Shown: positions 22,582 through 29,939, counted from the first letter of the stretch. The stretch: 36,934 bases of DNA from Thermofilales archaeon (GCA_028275925.1 JAPWTS010000007.1:1-36934), one strand, 5' to 3'. Translations and numbers: made by a program. Notes: generated by a model not told the origin, from the letters alone.

Positions 22582-23795
22582 AGCCACACCTCCAGGCGCT
22601 CCTGCCTGAGCATCCTCCCGAGCAGCGCCGACTTCTCCAGCCAGACGCCGAGGGGCAGGCGCGTCGACCTGCCCAGGCGCTCCAGCACCTCGCCGAGGCT
22701 GTCGTACCGCTCGGGCCGCGAGCGGAAGAGCGCGCGCACGCTCTCGCGGACGAACCAGACCCCGATGGGCAGGAAGAACCCCTCGTAGATCTCCCGGATG
22801 AGGACGGCGGTGCCCTGGAACCCCTCCCTGAGCATGTACTCGGCGGTGGCGAGGCGGGCCGCGTAGTAGCAGCCGCCCAGCGAGGCGTAGGTGGTCCTGC
22901 CCCAGTAGCCCTCCCAATCGCCCTCCACCTCCACGGTGGCCCCGGGGTTCCACGTGGTGTGTGGGAACCACGCCTCGATCCACTCGTAGCTCCACGCGCC
23001 CGGCGCGATCAGGGCCACGAACGTGTTGTGCTCGTGCTTGCGCTCGAAGAAGAGGTAGCGGTCCGCGGGCTTCAGCCGCTTCACCCGCTCGATCAGGTGG
23101 CGGGAGATGATGTCGTCGACCGCCGTGATCGACCAGCGCGTTGGGACGAGCCTCCTCAGCCTCCCCGTGCCCAGAGCCCCCACGGAGAAGGCGCGCTGGA
23201 TCGCGGACACGGGGACCCCGCTCTCGTAGAGGTAGACGACCGCCTCCTCCGCCCCCATGTCGGTGTCGTAGAAGGCCTTCTCCAGCGGGCGCGGGGGCTT
23301 CGGGTCGCCGAGCACCCTCACCCGCTCGGCGGGCGCGGCGGGCCCCATCGGCGGCGCGAAGAGGTCGAGCCTCGCGCCCGGCTTCGGGGGCTTCGCGAAC
23401 TTGAGCTCGACGTCCACGGGCCGCGACGATACCGCGAGCAGCTGCAGCTCCTCGAGCCCCCTCGGCCTCCTCACGTCGACCGCTGTCACCCCCCTCACGA
23501 GGCTCAACCGCATCTCGAGCACCTTCCCGAGCCCGAGCTCGAGCCAACGCTCGGGCGCGTCGTACGCGCTCGTGTCGCCCACTTCGGGCGGCGCGGCCGG
23601 CGCCAGCCGGACCCTCGGGTAGCCGACCCTCCCCACGAAGACGGAGGGGGGCGAGGAGCCCTCCAGCAGGAGGCCGCTGGGCGGCTTCGCGGACTCGACG
23701 GCCCTCCACAGCGCCAGCACCGGGCACACGGGCTTCCCGCACAGCCCCTTAGCCCCCCTGCAGAGCAGGCACAGCGACGCTGCTCGAGCGGACAT
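22578..23795 (-). CDS. nreA: NreA-type archaeal DNA repair protein
   Basis: A 405-residue protein of the archaeal Nre family. The N-terminus has a zinc-finger-like cluster (CLLCRGAKGLCGKPVCP, four cysteines) typical of the family. The C-terminus ends QERLEVWL, a good PIP box (Q-x-x-L-x-x-W-L) for binding the PCNA sliding clamp. Nre proteins are known to interact with PCNA and to protect cells against DNA damage such as interstrand crosslinks. The ATG at 23795 (MSARAASLCLLC) is chosen because a TATA-like ATATTAAC lies about 30 nt upstream and the zinc finger follows at once. It is operonic with the SPL-like radical SAM gene. Confidence 0.85.
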   Translation of the reverse strand: MSARAASLCLLCRGAKGLCGKPVCPVLALWRAVESAKPPSGLLLEGSSPPSVFVGRVGYPRVRLAPAAPPEVGDTSAYDAPERWLELGLGKVLEMRLSLVRGVTAVDVRRPRGLEELQLLAVSSRPVDVELKFAKPPKPGARLDLFAPPMGPAAPAERVRVLGDPKPPRPLEKAFYDTDMGAEEAVVYLYESGVPVSAIQRAFSVGALGTGRLRRLVPTRWSITAVDDIISRHLIERVKRLKPADRYLFFERKHEHNTFVALIAPGAWSYEWIEAWFPHTTWNPGATVEVEGDWEGYWGRTTYASLGGCYYAARLATAEYMLREGFQGTAVLIREIYEGFFLPIGVWFVRESVRALFRSRPERYDSLGEVLERLGRSTRLPLGVWLEKSALLGRMLRQERLEVWL

Positions 23796-23862
23796 CCCTG
23801 GACCGCGTGCGCGACCCCGCGATATTAACGTAGCGGCTCGACGTTCCACTTTCCGGAAGCGC

Positions 23863-23872
23863 GTTAAAGATA
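23863..23872 (+). promoter_or_regulatory. Possible TATA box for the RNA candidate at 23893
   Basis: GTTAAAGATA centred about 26 nt before 23893. It serves no coding sequence, since the next gene has its own box at 23996-24002. Confidence 0.35.
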
Positions 23873-23892
23873 ACTACCTCCACCCGCCGCAA

Positions 23893-23980
23893 ACCCGGGC
23901 TGCTGGGCCCTTACATGGGGCTTGAGACCCACCCTGATCGAGGGAGCAGGGGGGTCCGCCCCGCAGCCCAGCAGCCCCCC
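23893..23980 (+). ncRNA. Candidate structured non-coding RNA (about 85 nt)
   Basis: GGGCTGCTGGGC (23897-23908) and GCCCAGCAGCCC (23966-23977) form a perfect 12-bp closing stem. Inside, CCCT-GATCG-AGGG (23932-23944) and GGGG-GGTCCG-CCCC (23949-23962) make small hairpins, and CCC-TTACAT-GGG (23908-23919) may form another. The element lies between divergent genes, has no coding potential and is preceded by a TATA-like box at the right distance. It lacks the conserved motifs of tRNA, SRP RNA, RNase P RNA or box C/D RNA. An operator or a transcript of unknown role are alternatives. Confidence 0.5.
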
Positions 23981-23995
23981 GTTCTCCGCCGAAAC

Positions 23996-24002
23996 CTTTA
24001 AT
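23996..24002 (+). promoter_or_regulatory. TATA box for the HGE paralogue at 24026
   Basis: CTTTAAT centred about 27 nt upstream of the GTG at 24026; leaderless start. Confidence 0.5.
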
Positions 24003-24025
24003 TCCTTCCGGAACGGCTTTCCCTC

Positions 24026-24964
24026 GTGCGGCGGGCAGGCCGCATCGCACTCGCCGCGCTCTTCGTCGCGCTGGCGGTCGGCGCTAGCCTATCCTCGGCC
24101 CAGCCTACGATCTACATCCTGAAGGTTTCGGAGTCCCAGGGCTGGTGGACGACCCCCGATCTCCTCGTCACGAGGATCCGGGAGTACCTGGATAACGCCG
24201 CGAAGGACCTCGGCCTCACCTTCAACGTGGAGGTGATCGACTCGATCGAGAAGTGGGAGAGGTTGGTGAACGAGTCTCCGCCCAACGCGGTGATCATCAA
24301 CGCGCACGGCGAGCTCGTGCCGGTCCCGCCGAAGTACGGGACGGACTGGCAGAGCTTCTACAGGGACCTGGCGATGAACATAGTGTACAAGGGCTGGGTC
24401 TTCGTCAACCCGATCGGCTACGGCTTCTACTACGTCACCTACAACTACACGAGGAGGCCCGACGGCACTTGGGACTGGACCTTCCTCACAGTGGGGCCGG
24501 CCGGCCTGGACACCTTGGGAGGGTGGCTGGGGATCGTCGCCACCGCTTGGCCCGAGGCTGCTGGCGGGACTCCCAAGCTGACCGACTTAGGCAAGCACGT
24601 CTTCGACGTCCTCGGCTACGACATGCCCGACACGGCCAACGCGCCGAGGCCGATCACGACGAACGTGCCGGCCAGCTGGTACTTCTACGTGCTCCAATCC
24701 GGCAACGCGACAGCCTACTCGTGCGTCGCTTTCAGCATCGGGAAGGGGGCCCTGCTCTGGGGCGGTTGGGCTGCTAGCCCGATCGAGGACCAGGCGAGGG
24801 TGGCTGTGGCGATGACCCTCTACTACCTGTTCCCCAGCGAGATCGAGGCCGCGCAGCCCAAGCCCAAGGGCTTGAGGCCCGAGCAGATAATCTTGATCGC
24901 CTGGGGGGCGGCGGCAGCCGTGATGGTTCTCCTGCTGCTCAGAGTCCTGAGGAGGAGGAGCTAG
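24026..24964 (+). CDS. Secreted, membrane-anchored protein with HGE motif (copy 2)
   Basis: A 312-residue paralogue of the protein at 17294-18250. It has the same layout: signal peptide (1-25), extracellular domain of about 250 residues and C-terminal membrane helix (about 289-307) with an RRRS tail. Shared landmarks are the motif in VIINAHGELVPVPPKYG (H94-G95-E96), the following FYRDLAMNIVYKGWVFVNPIG, the segment LTDLGKHVFDVLGYD and SIGKGALLWGGW. The conserved HGE and the strongly conserved block after it suggest a binding or catalytic site. Unlike copy 1, it stands alone under its own promoter, without an adjacent permease. Function unknown. Confidence 0.72.
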   Translation: MRRAGRIALAALFVALAVGASLSSAQPTIYILKVSESQGWWTTPDLLVTRIREYLDNAAKDLGLTFNVEVIDSIEKWERLVNESPPNAVIINAHGELVPVPPKYGTDWQSFYRDLAMNIVYKGWVFVNPIGYGFYYVTYNYTRRPDGTWDWTFLTVGPAGLDTLGGWLGIVATAWPEAAGGTPKLTDLGKHVFDVLGYDMPDTANAPRPITTNVPASWYFYVLQSGNATAYSCVAFSIGKGALLWGGWAASPIEDQARVAVAMTLYYLFPSEIEAAQPKPKGLRPEQIILIAWGAAAAVMVLLLLRVLRRRS

Positions 24965-25000
24965 CCGCCGGGCAGTGAGGCGCTTTCCGATCCCCCCATT

Positions 25001-25531
25001 TCAACCCTCTTTTCCTCCGCGCTGCGGGAGCCGCTTCTCCAGAGCCTTCACCACCGATACCCCCAGCAGCGAGCCCAGCAGACCCCCGAGCGCGTGCAGC
25101 GCCGAGAACCAGGTTAGGGGCACGCTCCCGCCCATGAAGAGCGCGCCGATGATCAAGCCTGCCACCCACGTGGAAGCGGTGCCCGCCGCCGCGAGGAGGG
25201 CTGGCCCGGCGCCGCCGGAGAAGCAGCGCTCGTAGCCGATGGCCCTCGTTAGGGCGTCGAAGACCGCGCTGGCGACCGTGAAGCCCAGGAAGTGGAGGGC
25301 GCCTGGCCTCAGGATGAAGTTGAGCACAGTGGCGAGCAGGCCCACGAGGGTCGCGGCGCCCAGCTTCCTCACCCACCAGGCGGCGAGGATCAGCGAGATC
25401 GCCGCGAGGAGGTCGCAGAAGATGGGCAGCCTCGTCGCCTGCCAGAAGAGGGGGGCGAGCGTGGCGTTGAGCACCGACCAGAAAGCCGCGCTCACCGCTA
25501 TGACCGCCGCGTCGTCCGCCCTGAACCTCAC
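25001..25531 (-). CDS. Membrane protein, possible ECF transporter S component
   Basis: A 176-residue, very hydrophobic protein with five or six helices. The opening RADDAAVIAVSAAFWSVLNATL and the overall size recall substrate-binding (S) components of energy-coupling-factor vitamin transporters, whose first helix carries a similar Ala-rich motif. No EcfA ATPase or EcfT lies nearby, so if it is an S component it would share a module encoded elsewhere. The GTG at 25531 is leaderless under CTTTTAAG at 25553-25560. It diverges from the nucleoside hydrolase. A generic membrane protein is the alternative. Confidence 0.5.
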   Translation of the reverse strand: MRFRADDAAVIAVSAAFWSVLNATLAPLFWQATRLPIFCDLLAAISLILAAWWVRKLGAATLVGLLATVLNFILRPGALHFLGFTVASAVFDALTRAIGYERCFSGGAGPALLAAAGTASTWVAGLIIGALFMGGSVPLTWFSALHALGGLLGSLLGVSVVKALEKRLPQRGGKEG

Positions 25532-25623
25532 GCCCTCCCCGCTCGCCGCCAGCTTTTAAGTGTTACTAGATTCGCGGAAGGTGTTACGGTAAGCGATTTT
25601 AGAGGCGCTGGTTAGCGGTTCGC

Positions 25624-26496
25624 GTGCCGGTGAAGGTGGCGGTGGACACGGACATCGGGGACGACATCGACGACGCCTTCGCCCTGGCGCTCGCGTGCCT
25701 CTCCCCCGAGCTTGAGCTGAAGGCGGTCACGACGGTTTACGGGGACGTGCGGGCTAGGGCGGAGCTGGCGGCGAGGCTGCTCGGCGCGCTCGGCAGGGAC
25801 GACGTGCCGGTGGCGCTCGGCGCGCCGCACCCCCTTGTGGGCGAGGGGCCGGCTCGCAGCCCCCTCTACTACGGGGGGTTGAGGGGCGTGGAGGGGCGCA
25901 GCGCCGGGATCGTGGGGAAGAGCGCGGTCGACCTGCTCGAGGAGCTGATCGAGGCGGGCGAGATCGACGTGATGGTCACGATAGGCCCCCTCACCAACGC
26001 CGCCCTCCTCTTCCTGAAGCGCCCCGACCTAGCGGGGAGGGTGCGCTTGGTGTCGATGTGCGGCGCTTTCACGATCAACGCGGCCGAGTACAACGTCAGG
26101 TGCGACCCCGAGGCGGCGAGCAGGGTCTTCGCGGCGCCCTGCGACAAGCTGCTCGTGGGGCTTGACGTGACGCTGAAGTGCCGGATGAGCCGGGAGATGG
26201 TGGAGGCGCTCTACGGCCTCGGCGGGGAGTACGCGCGCGTGCTCTCCTCCTACTTGAGGGTTTGGATGGAGCGGAGCGGGCACCTGCCGATACTGCACGA
26301 CCCCCTTGCCGTGGCGACCGTGTTCGCGCCCGACCTCGTGAGGGCGGAGCCGGCCCGCGTGGAGGTGGAGCTGGCGGGCCGCTACACGAGGGGCTACACC
26401 GTGGCGGTAGGCGGGGAGCCCAACGCGCGAGTGTGCAGGGACGTGGACGCGGACCGCTTCCTGAAGCTTTTCGCCGAGCGCATGCTGCGCGGTTAA
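25624..26496 (+). CDS. Nucleoside hydrolase (IUNH family)
   Basis: A 290-residue N-ribohydrolase that splits nucleosides into base and ribose. The Ca-binding aspartate motif is VAVDTDIGDDIDDAFAL (D8, D10, D16, D17). GPLTNAALLF, MCGAF, EYNVRCDPEAA and ILHDPLAV (the late His-Asp) complete the active site. Length and motif order match the inosine-uridine-preferring hydrolase family; base preference is not predictable. The GTG at 25624 is about 26 nt from a GATTTTAG box. Ribose released here could feed pentose metabolism alongside the form III RuBisCO of the same region, but the linking kinase is not in the window. Confidence 0.9.
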   Translation: MPVKVAVDTDIGDDIDDAFALALACLSPELELKAVTTVYGDVRARAELAARLLGALGRDDVPVALGAPHPLVGEGPARSPLYYGGLRGVEGRSAGIVGKSAVDLLEELIEAGEIDVMVTIGPLTNAALLFLKRPDLAGRVRLVSMCGAFTINAAEYNVRCDPEAASRVFAAPCDKLLVGLDVTLKCRMSREMVEALYGLGGEYARVLSSYLRVWMERSGHLPILHDPLAVATVFAPDLVRAEPARVEVELAGRYTRGYTVAVGGEPNARVCRDVDADRFLKLFAERMLRG

Positions 26497-27884
26497 CCGA
26501 GGAAGAGGTCGAGGGTCGAACCCACCTTTTTCTCCTCCTTCTTCACGACCTTCTCGAGGAAGCTGTCGCGGACCGGCTCGTACACCCTCCTGTAGAACTC
26601 CTGCGGGTCCTCGAGCACGCTCCTCGGGAAGCTCCTGACGTACTCGAGCGCCCTCCGCCACGCCTCCTCGTACGGTACGGCGGCGTCGATCACGCGCGCC
26701 ACCTGCCTGTCGTAGTCGGAGGGCTTCTGCGCCACGCCGCCCATCGCGAACCAGCCGTCCTTCGTCGCGTAAACGGTCTCGCCGAGCACCTCGCTCTCGG
26801 ATACCTCCTCGGCCCTGCCGGGGGAGGGCGGGCGGCGAGGCTTGGGCTTCTCCTCGCCCCTCCTGGGGCGGGCGGCGGGGCCGTAGTGCTTCGCCCAAGC
26901 GTAGAAGATCGCCCTGTTGAGCCCGAACGACTTCGCCTTCTCGAGGTCGCCCGTCAGCGCGTAGTAGCGGGCGGCCTGCAGGAGGGCCATGACCTGGAAC
27001 CGCCCGAGCTTCGCCCCCTCCCTCCGCTCAACCTCCTCGACCCGCACGCGGGAGAGGGGGCCTTGGAGCGCGGAGAGCGCCTTCAGAGCATCGAGGGCGA
27101 GCTCGTCCGCCTCGCCCTCCCTGTGCTCGCGCCAGCGGGGCTCGTGCTTGAAGCTCCCCAGGTCGGCCCAGGAGGGGTCGAAGCTGTCGAGGCTCTCGGG
27201 CTTGAAGCAGACGGCCACCTTGTCCACCCTCCTGTGCACGGAGAGCGGGACGGTGAAGACGCGCTTGGGGTCCATCAGGTTCTCGACCTTCAGGACCGGC
27301 CGCTTGCCGGCCAGGGCCCTCAGCTCGCCCTCCAGCTTCCTGATCGTGTACTCGACGAGCGCGCGAGCGGCTGTCAGCGGGTCGGCGAGCTCCAGCACCC
27401 TGCGCGAGAGCGCGCCCTCGTGCACGTGGACGTGGACCCCCTCGCCCGACCACTTGAGGTAGACTGACTCCTTCACGCCCCGCTCCTCGAGGAACCTCAC
27501 GATGAGCTTCGCCGCCTCGATCGCGGCCTCCCACTCCTCGAGGCTCGCGTCGATGTCCCAGCTCGGCGTGGCGGCGACGACGTTGCCCGCGTCCTCGACG
27601 TCCTCCTTCGACGCCACCCTGCCGTAGACGCACGCTGTCGCGTACACCGAGCGGACGCCCGCCCTGCTGAAGCTCTCGACGAGCGCCTTGAACTCCGCGG
27701 GGGAGGAGACGGCGAGCGGCCTGCCCCTCCACCAGCGCACGAAAACCCTTCCGCCCTCACCCTGCCCCTCCAGCGCCAGCCACCTGCCCCTGGCGAACTC
27801 CGCAACCTCCCTAGCCACGTCGTCGCGCCTGTAGTGCTCGAGGATCCTCGGGTCCACGGGGTCTAGCGCGAACTCGAGCCCCAA
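26493..27884 (-). CDS. Archaeo-eukaryotic primase (AEP)-like protein with PIP-like C-terminus
   Basis: A 463-residue protein with AEP primase motifs: motif I WDID (D110, D112), motif II SGEGVHVHV (146-154, H151) and motif III with MDP (D205) followed by VPLSVHRRVDKVAV. These match in order and spacing the active site of primase small subunits, but the rest is unlike the replicative PriS. After a helical domain comes a basic, proline-rich linker (about 330-360) and a helical tail. It ends STLDLFLG, resembling a PCNA-interacting PIP box without the Gln. It may be a repair or translesion primase-polymerase. No ATG is available; TTG at 27884 is the best start below a TATA box at 27922-27930, with GAGGAGGT 17 nt upstream. 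It overlaps the nucleoside hydrolase stop by 4 nt (convergent). Confidence 0.68.
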   Translation of the reverse strand: MGLEFALDPVDPRILEHYRRDDVAREVAEFARGRWLALEGQGEGGRVFVRWWRGRPLAVSSPAEFKALVESFSRAGVRSVYATACVYGRVASKEDVEDAGNVVAATPSWDIDASLEEWEAAIEAAKLIVRFLEERGVKESVYLKWSGEGVHVHVHEGALSRRVLELADPLTAARALVEYTIRKLEGELRALAGKRPVLKVENLMDPKRVFTVPLSVHRRVDKVAVCFKPESLDSFDPSWADLGSFKHEPRWREHREGEADELALDALKALSALQGPLSRVRVEEVERREGAKLGRFQVMALLQAARYYALTGDLEKAKSFGLNRAIFYAWAKHYGPAARPRRGEEKPKPRRPPSPGRAEEVSESEVLGETVYATKDGWFAMGGVAQKPSDYDRQVARVIDAAVPYEEAWRRALEYVRSFPRSVLEDPQEFYRRVYEPVRDSFLEKVVKKEEKKVGSTLDLFLG

Positions 27885-27921
27885 ATCTCTAGCGCTGAGC
27901 GTACCTCCTCGCGAGCGCGCG

Positions 27922-27930
27922 CTATAAGAA
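27922..27930 (-). promoter_or_regulatory. TATA box for the AEP-like gene
   Basis: TTCTTATAG on the minus strand predicts transcription from about 27900. This rules out an in-frame start near 28025 and leaves the TTG at 27884 as first good start. Confidence 0.45.
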
Positions 27931-28022
27931 TTTTCTGGGTTTCGCGAACACCTCTGCGGGCATGAGCAGCGACGCTTTCCTCGCAAACGCTTTTCCGTAA
28001 AACGGGTCGCCCAGGGAGCAAG

Positions 28023-28030
28023 CATATATC
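28023..28030 (+). promoter_or_regulatory. TATA box for the beta-propeller gene
   Basis: CATATATC centred about 26 nt upstream of the GTG at 28052; leaderless. Confidence 0.5.
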
Positions 28031-28051
28031 AACCTGAGAGTTCTTCCGTGC

Positions 28052-29053
28052 GTGCTGAGCGCCAGGAAGTTCGCGGGCTTCGGCTGGCAGGGTTTAGTCC
28101 CCGCCGCTTACCTCCTCAGGGCTAGGAGGTTCAAGAGGGTGGTTCTCGAGCCGCCCGACTACAACCCCGGCTCGTGGAGGGGCGCTGGGAAGGTCCTGGT
28201 GGATGTCGAGCGCGGCGAGTACCTGCTGACGTGCAGGCCCCGTAAAGCGCACCCGGTGAGGGGCTACGCGGTCGAGATCTACTCGTCGAGGGACGGCGAG
28301 GAGTTCAAGCTCCTAACCTCGATCGCGAAGGAGGAGCTCAGCGAGATGGCGAAGCTCGAGGTTCGGAGCATCGAGGGGCAGCAGCTGCTCCTCGACCCGG
28401 CGACCGGCCGCTACCACCTCTACCTAGCGGTCGACAACTTCACGCCCGGCAGGGGCCACGGATGGGACACCCTCCTGCTCGTCTCAGACGACCCGAAGGG
28501 CCCCTGGGAGTGCAGGGGCCTCGTGCTGCGGAGGGGCGATTCCTACGACTCGGTGGAGGCTAGGGATGCGGTGATCGACGTGGTCGACGGCCTGTACGTA
28601 GCCCTGTACAAGGCGAGCGACGGCTCCCGCGTCAACGCCGCCCTCGCCGTGAGCAGCGACGGCGTCGAGTGGAGGAAGCTGGGCGTCCTCAAGCTCGACG
28701 GCGGGAGCCAGCCGGGCTACCTGCTCCTCTCGGGCAGGATCCTCGCGGGCGCGCTTGGGCCCGTCTTCGTCGGCTTCGAGAGCAGGGTCGTCGTCGAGGG
28801 GGCTGCGGTCACCGACACCTTCTCCTCCTACCTCATCGACCTGCGCGGCTTGAACCTCGTCCGCCTCTTCTCGGGGAGGTGGGAGCCCCGCTCGCCCTAC
28901 GAGCGCCCCGACTACCCGGTCCACAGCTACTGCGACGTGGTCCCCGACCCCTTGAGGGACAGAATCCTGATCTACGTGGAGGCGATCGACCCCAGCGGCA
29001 TAGGCTTGAACAAGGAGGTAGACAGGCTCCTACTGTACGAGGTGCCGCTGTAG
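28052..29053 (+). CDS. Five-bladed beta-propeller glycosidase-like protein (GH43/GH130-like)
   Basis: A 333-residue, beta-rich protein with repeated blade-like segments: GEYLLTCRPRKAH, AVEIYSSRDGEEFKLL, GRYHLYLAVDNFTPG, TLLLVSDDPKGPWECRG, GLYVALYKASDG and ALAVSSDGVEWRKLG. The 'SsDg..w' and 'dd.kGPWe' turns are typical of five-bladed propeller glycosidases and phosphorylases such as GH43, GH32 and GH130. Acidic residues in the centre (D near 128, E near 170) could be catalytic, but I cannot assign a family with certainty. There is no signal peptide, so it is cytoplasmic. A role in oligosaccharide use with the GH2 enzyme is possible. Confidence 0.6.
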   Translation: MLSARKFAGFGWQGLVPAAYLLRARRFKRVVLEPPDYNPGSWRGAGKVLVDVERGEYLLTCRPRKAHPVRGYAVEIYSSRDGEEFKLLTSIAKEELSEMAKLEVRSIEGQQLLLDPATGRYHLYLAVDNFTPGRGHGWDTLLLVSDDPKGPWECRGLVLRRGDSYDSVEARDAVIDVVDGLYVALYKASDGSRVNAALAVSSDGVEWRKLGVLKLDGGSQPGYLLLSGRILAGALGPVFVGFESRVVVEGAAVTDTFSSYLIDLRGLNLVRLFSGRWEPRSPYERPDYPVHSYCDVVPDPLRDRILIYVEAIDPSGIGLNKEVDRLLLYEVPL

Positions 29054-29137
29054 TTCGAGGCGGCTCTCGGCTTCGAGCTACGTGTGCGGTCAAAGCGCTT
29101 ATATACCTGGAAATGCCAGCGGCATTGGTGGGCGCGC

Positions 29138-29701
29138 TTGGAGAGGGCTAGAAGGGCGTCGGTTGCGGCGCTACTCGCTCTGGCCGTTCTAGGCTTCTCC
29201 GCCGCGGCGGCAAGCGTAACCGAGGTGGAAGCGTGGTCGAAGCGAGCAGCCGGCTCCACCCGGCTCGCCGTGCTAGCTGGCGAGGATGCGACCTCCAAGC
29301 TGGCCGCGGTAGCGTACAGGGTGGAGGCGGGCGGCGTGAACAAGACCATTGTAACCGTCGCAGGCCACGTTGGGAGCATCGTGCGCATCGACGAGGTCGT
29401 CAAGGTGTGCAACCTGGGTGCCGGAGACCTCCACGTTAGGCTCGTGTACGCCGGCACGGCCAACGGCAGCTGGAAGTACGTCAGGTACCTGAGGCTCCGG
29501 CTCGGCGGGCACGATCGCGGCCTGGAGCTCACCTTAGACGGCGAGACACCGGAGGGGGCATCCACGGGCTACCTGCGGGTAGGCCAAGGCGAGTGCGCGC
29601 CCCTGTCCGCTGAAGTGCTTATCGACGCGAGCGCGCCGCCGGACGTTTGGAGTAGCGCGCTTGTATCGCTTGTGACGATCGTGGAACCGCTCGAGCGATA
29701 A
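29138..29701 (+). CDS. Secreted beta-rich protein (possibly TasA/camelysin-like)
   Basis: A 187-residue protein. The TTG at 29138 begins MERARRASVAALLALAVLGF, a clear signal peptide ending near AAAAS. GGTGGG lies 5 nt upstream, and CTTATATACC (29098-29107) is a strong TATA box. The mature part is beta-rich, with VVKVCNLGAGDLHVRLVYAG, VRYLRLRLGG and YLRVGQGECAPLSAEVLID. This pattern of a 'N-lG' strand followed by a strand-rich core recalls TasA/camelysin-type secreted fibre proteins, some of which form archaeal bundling pili. That assignment is tentative. Two cysteines (in CNLG and GECAP) could form a disulfide. Confidence 0.55.
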   Translation: MERARRASVAALLALAVLGFSAAAASVTEVEAWSKRAAGSTRLAVLAGEDATSKLAAVAYRVEAGGVNKTIVTVAGHVGSIVRIDEVVKVCNLGAGDLHVRLVYAGTANGSWKYVRYLRLRLGGHDRGLELTLDGETPEGASTGYLRVGQGECAPLSAEVLIDASAPPDVWSSALVSLVTIVEPLER

Positions 29702-29702
29702 G

Positions 29703-29710
29703 CTTAAATA
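29703..29710 (+). promoter_or_regulatory. TATA box for the RNA candidate at 29733
   Basis: CTTAAATA centred about 26 nt before 29733, the first base of the perfect terminal stem. No coding sequence uses it. Confidence 0.55.
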
Positions 29711-29732
29711 AGCCTAGAACCATCAATTACAC

Positions 29733-29894
29733 GAGGGCAACCGGCCCCGGACGACCCCCGGGGTACTGGGTTCGGAGTTCCAGTATAAATCGCGCTCAAT
29801 GACGTCCACCGCACGCCGCCGACCGCGCCTCCAGCGTTCGGGGCGGTCGGGGCGGGGAACCCCCGCGGGGGCTCGGGGGACGCCGGTTGCCCTC
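29733..29894 (+). ncRNA. Candidate structured non-coding RNA (162 nt)
   Basis: The ends pair perfectly over 13 bp (GAGGGCAACCGGC at 29733-29745 with GCCGGTTGCCCTC at 29882-29894). Internal hairpins are CCCCGG/CCGGGG (29745-29750 with 29758-29763), TACTGG/CCAGTA (29764-29769 with 29780-29785), CCGACCGC/GCGGTCGG (29819-29826 with 29843-29850) and a CCCC-GCGGGG palindrome near 29861. The strand begins exactly where the TATA box predicts transcription. I do not see the conserved cores of RNase P RNA or SRP RNA, so it is an unknown RNA. A 13-bp terminal inverted repeat of a small mobile element is the main alternative. Confidence 0.62.
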
Positions 29895-29911
29895 CCTCCT
29901 TCACGTAAACG

Positions 29912-29920
29912 CATTTAAAG
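29912..29920 (+). promoter_or_regulatory. TATA box for the small membrane gene at 29940
   Basis: CATTTAAAG centred about 24-25 nt upstream of the GTG at 29940. Confidence 0.45.
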
Positions 29921-29939
29921 GGGGCTTCCTCGCTGCCCT

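Noticed and set aside
27885-28025. N-terminal extension of the AEP-like protein to 28025
   Set aside because: The added residues are unlike the rest, and the extension runs upstream through the TATA box at 27922-27930 that predicts transcription from about 27900.
29733-29894. RNase P RNA or SRP RNA
   Set aside because: I find neither the GAAAGTCC-type and ACAGAA-type cores of RNase P RNA nor the GGAAGG...AGCAG helix-8 motif of SRP RNA, and the length does not fit SRP RNA.
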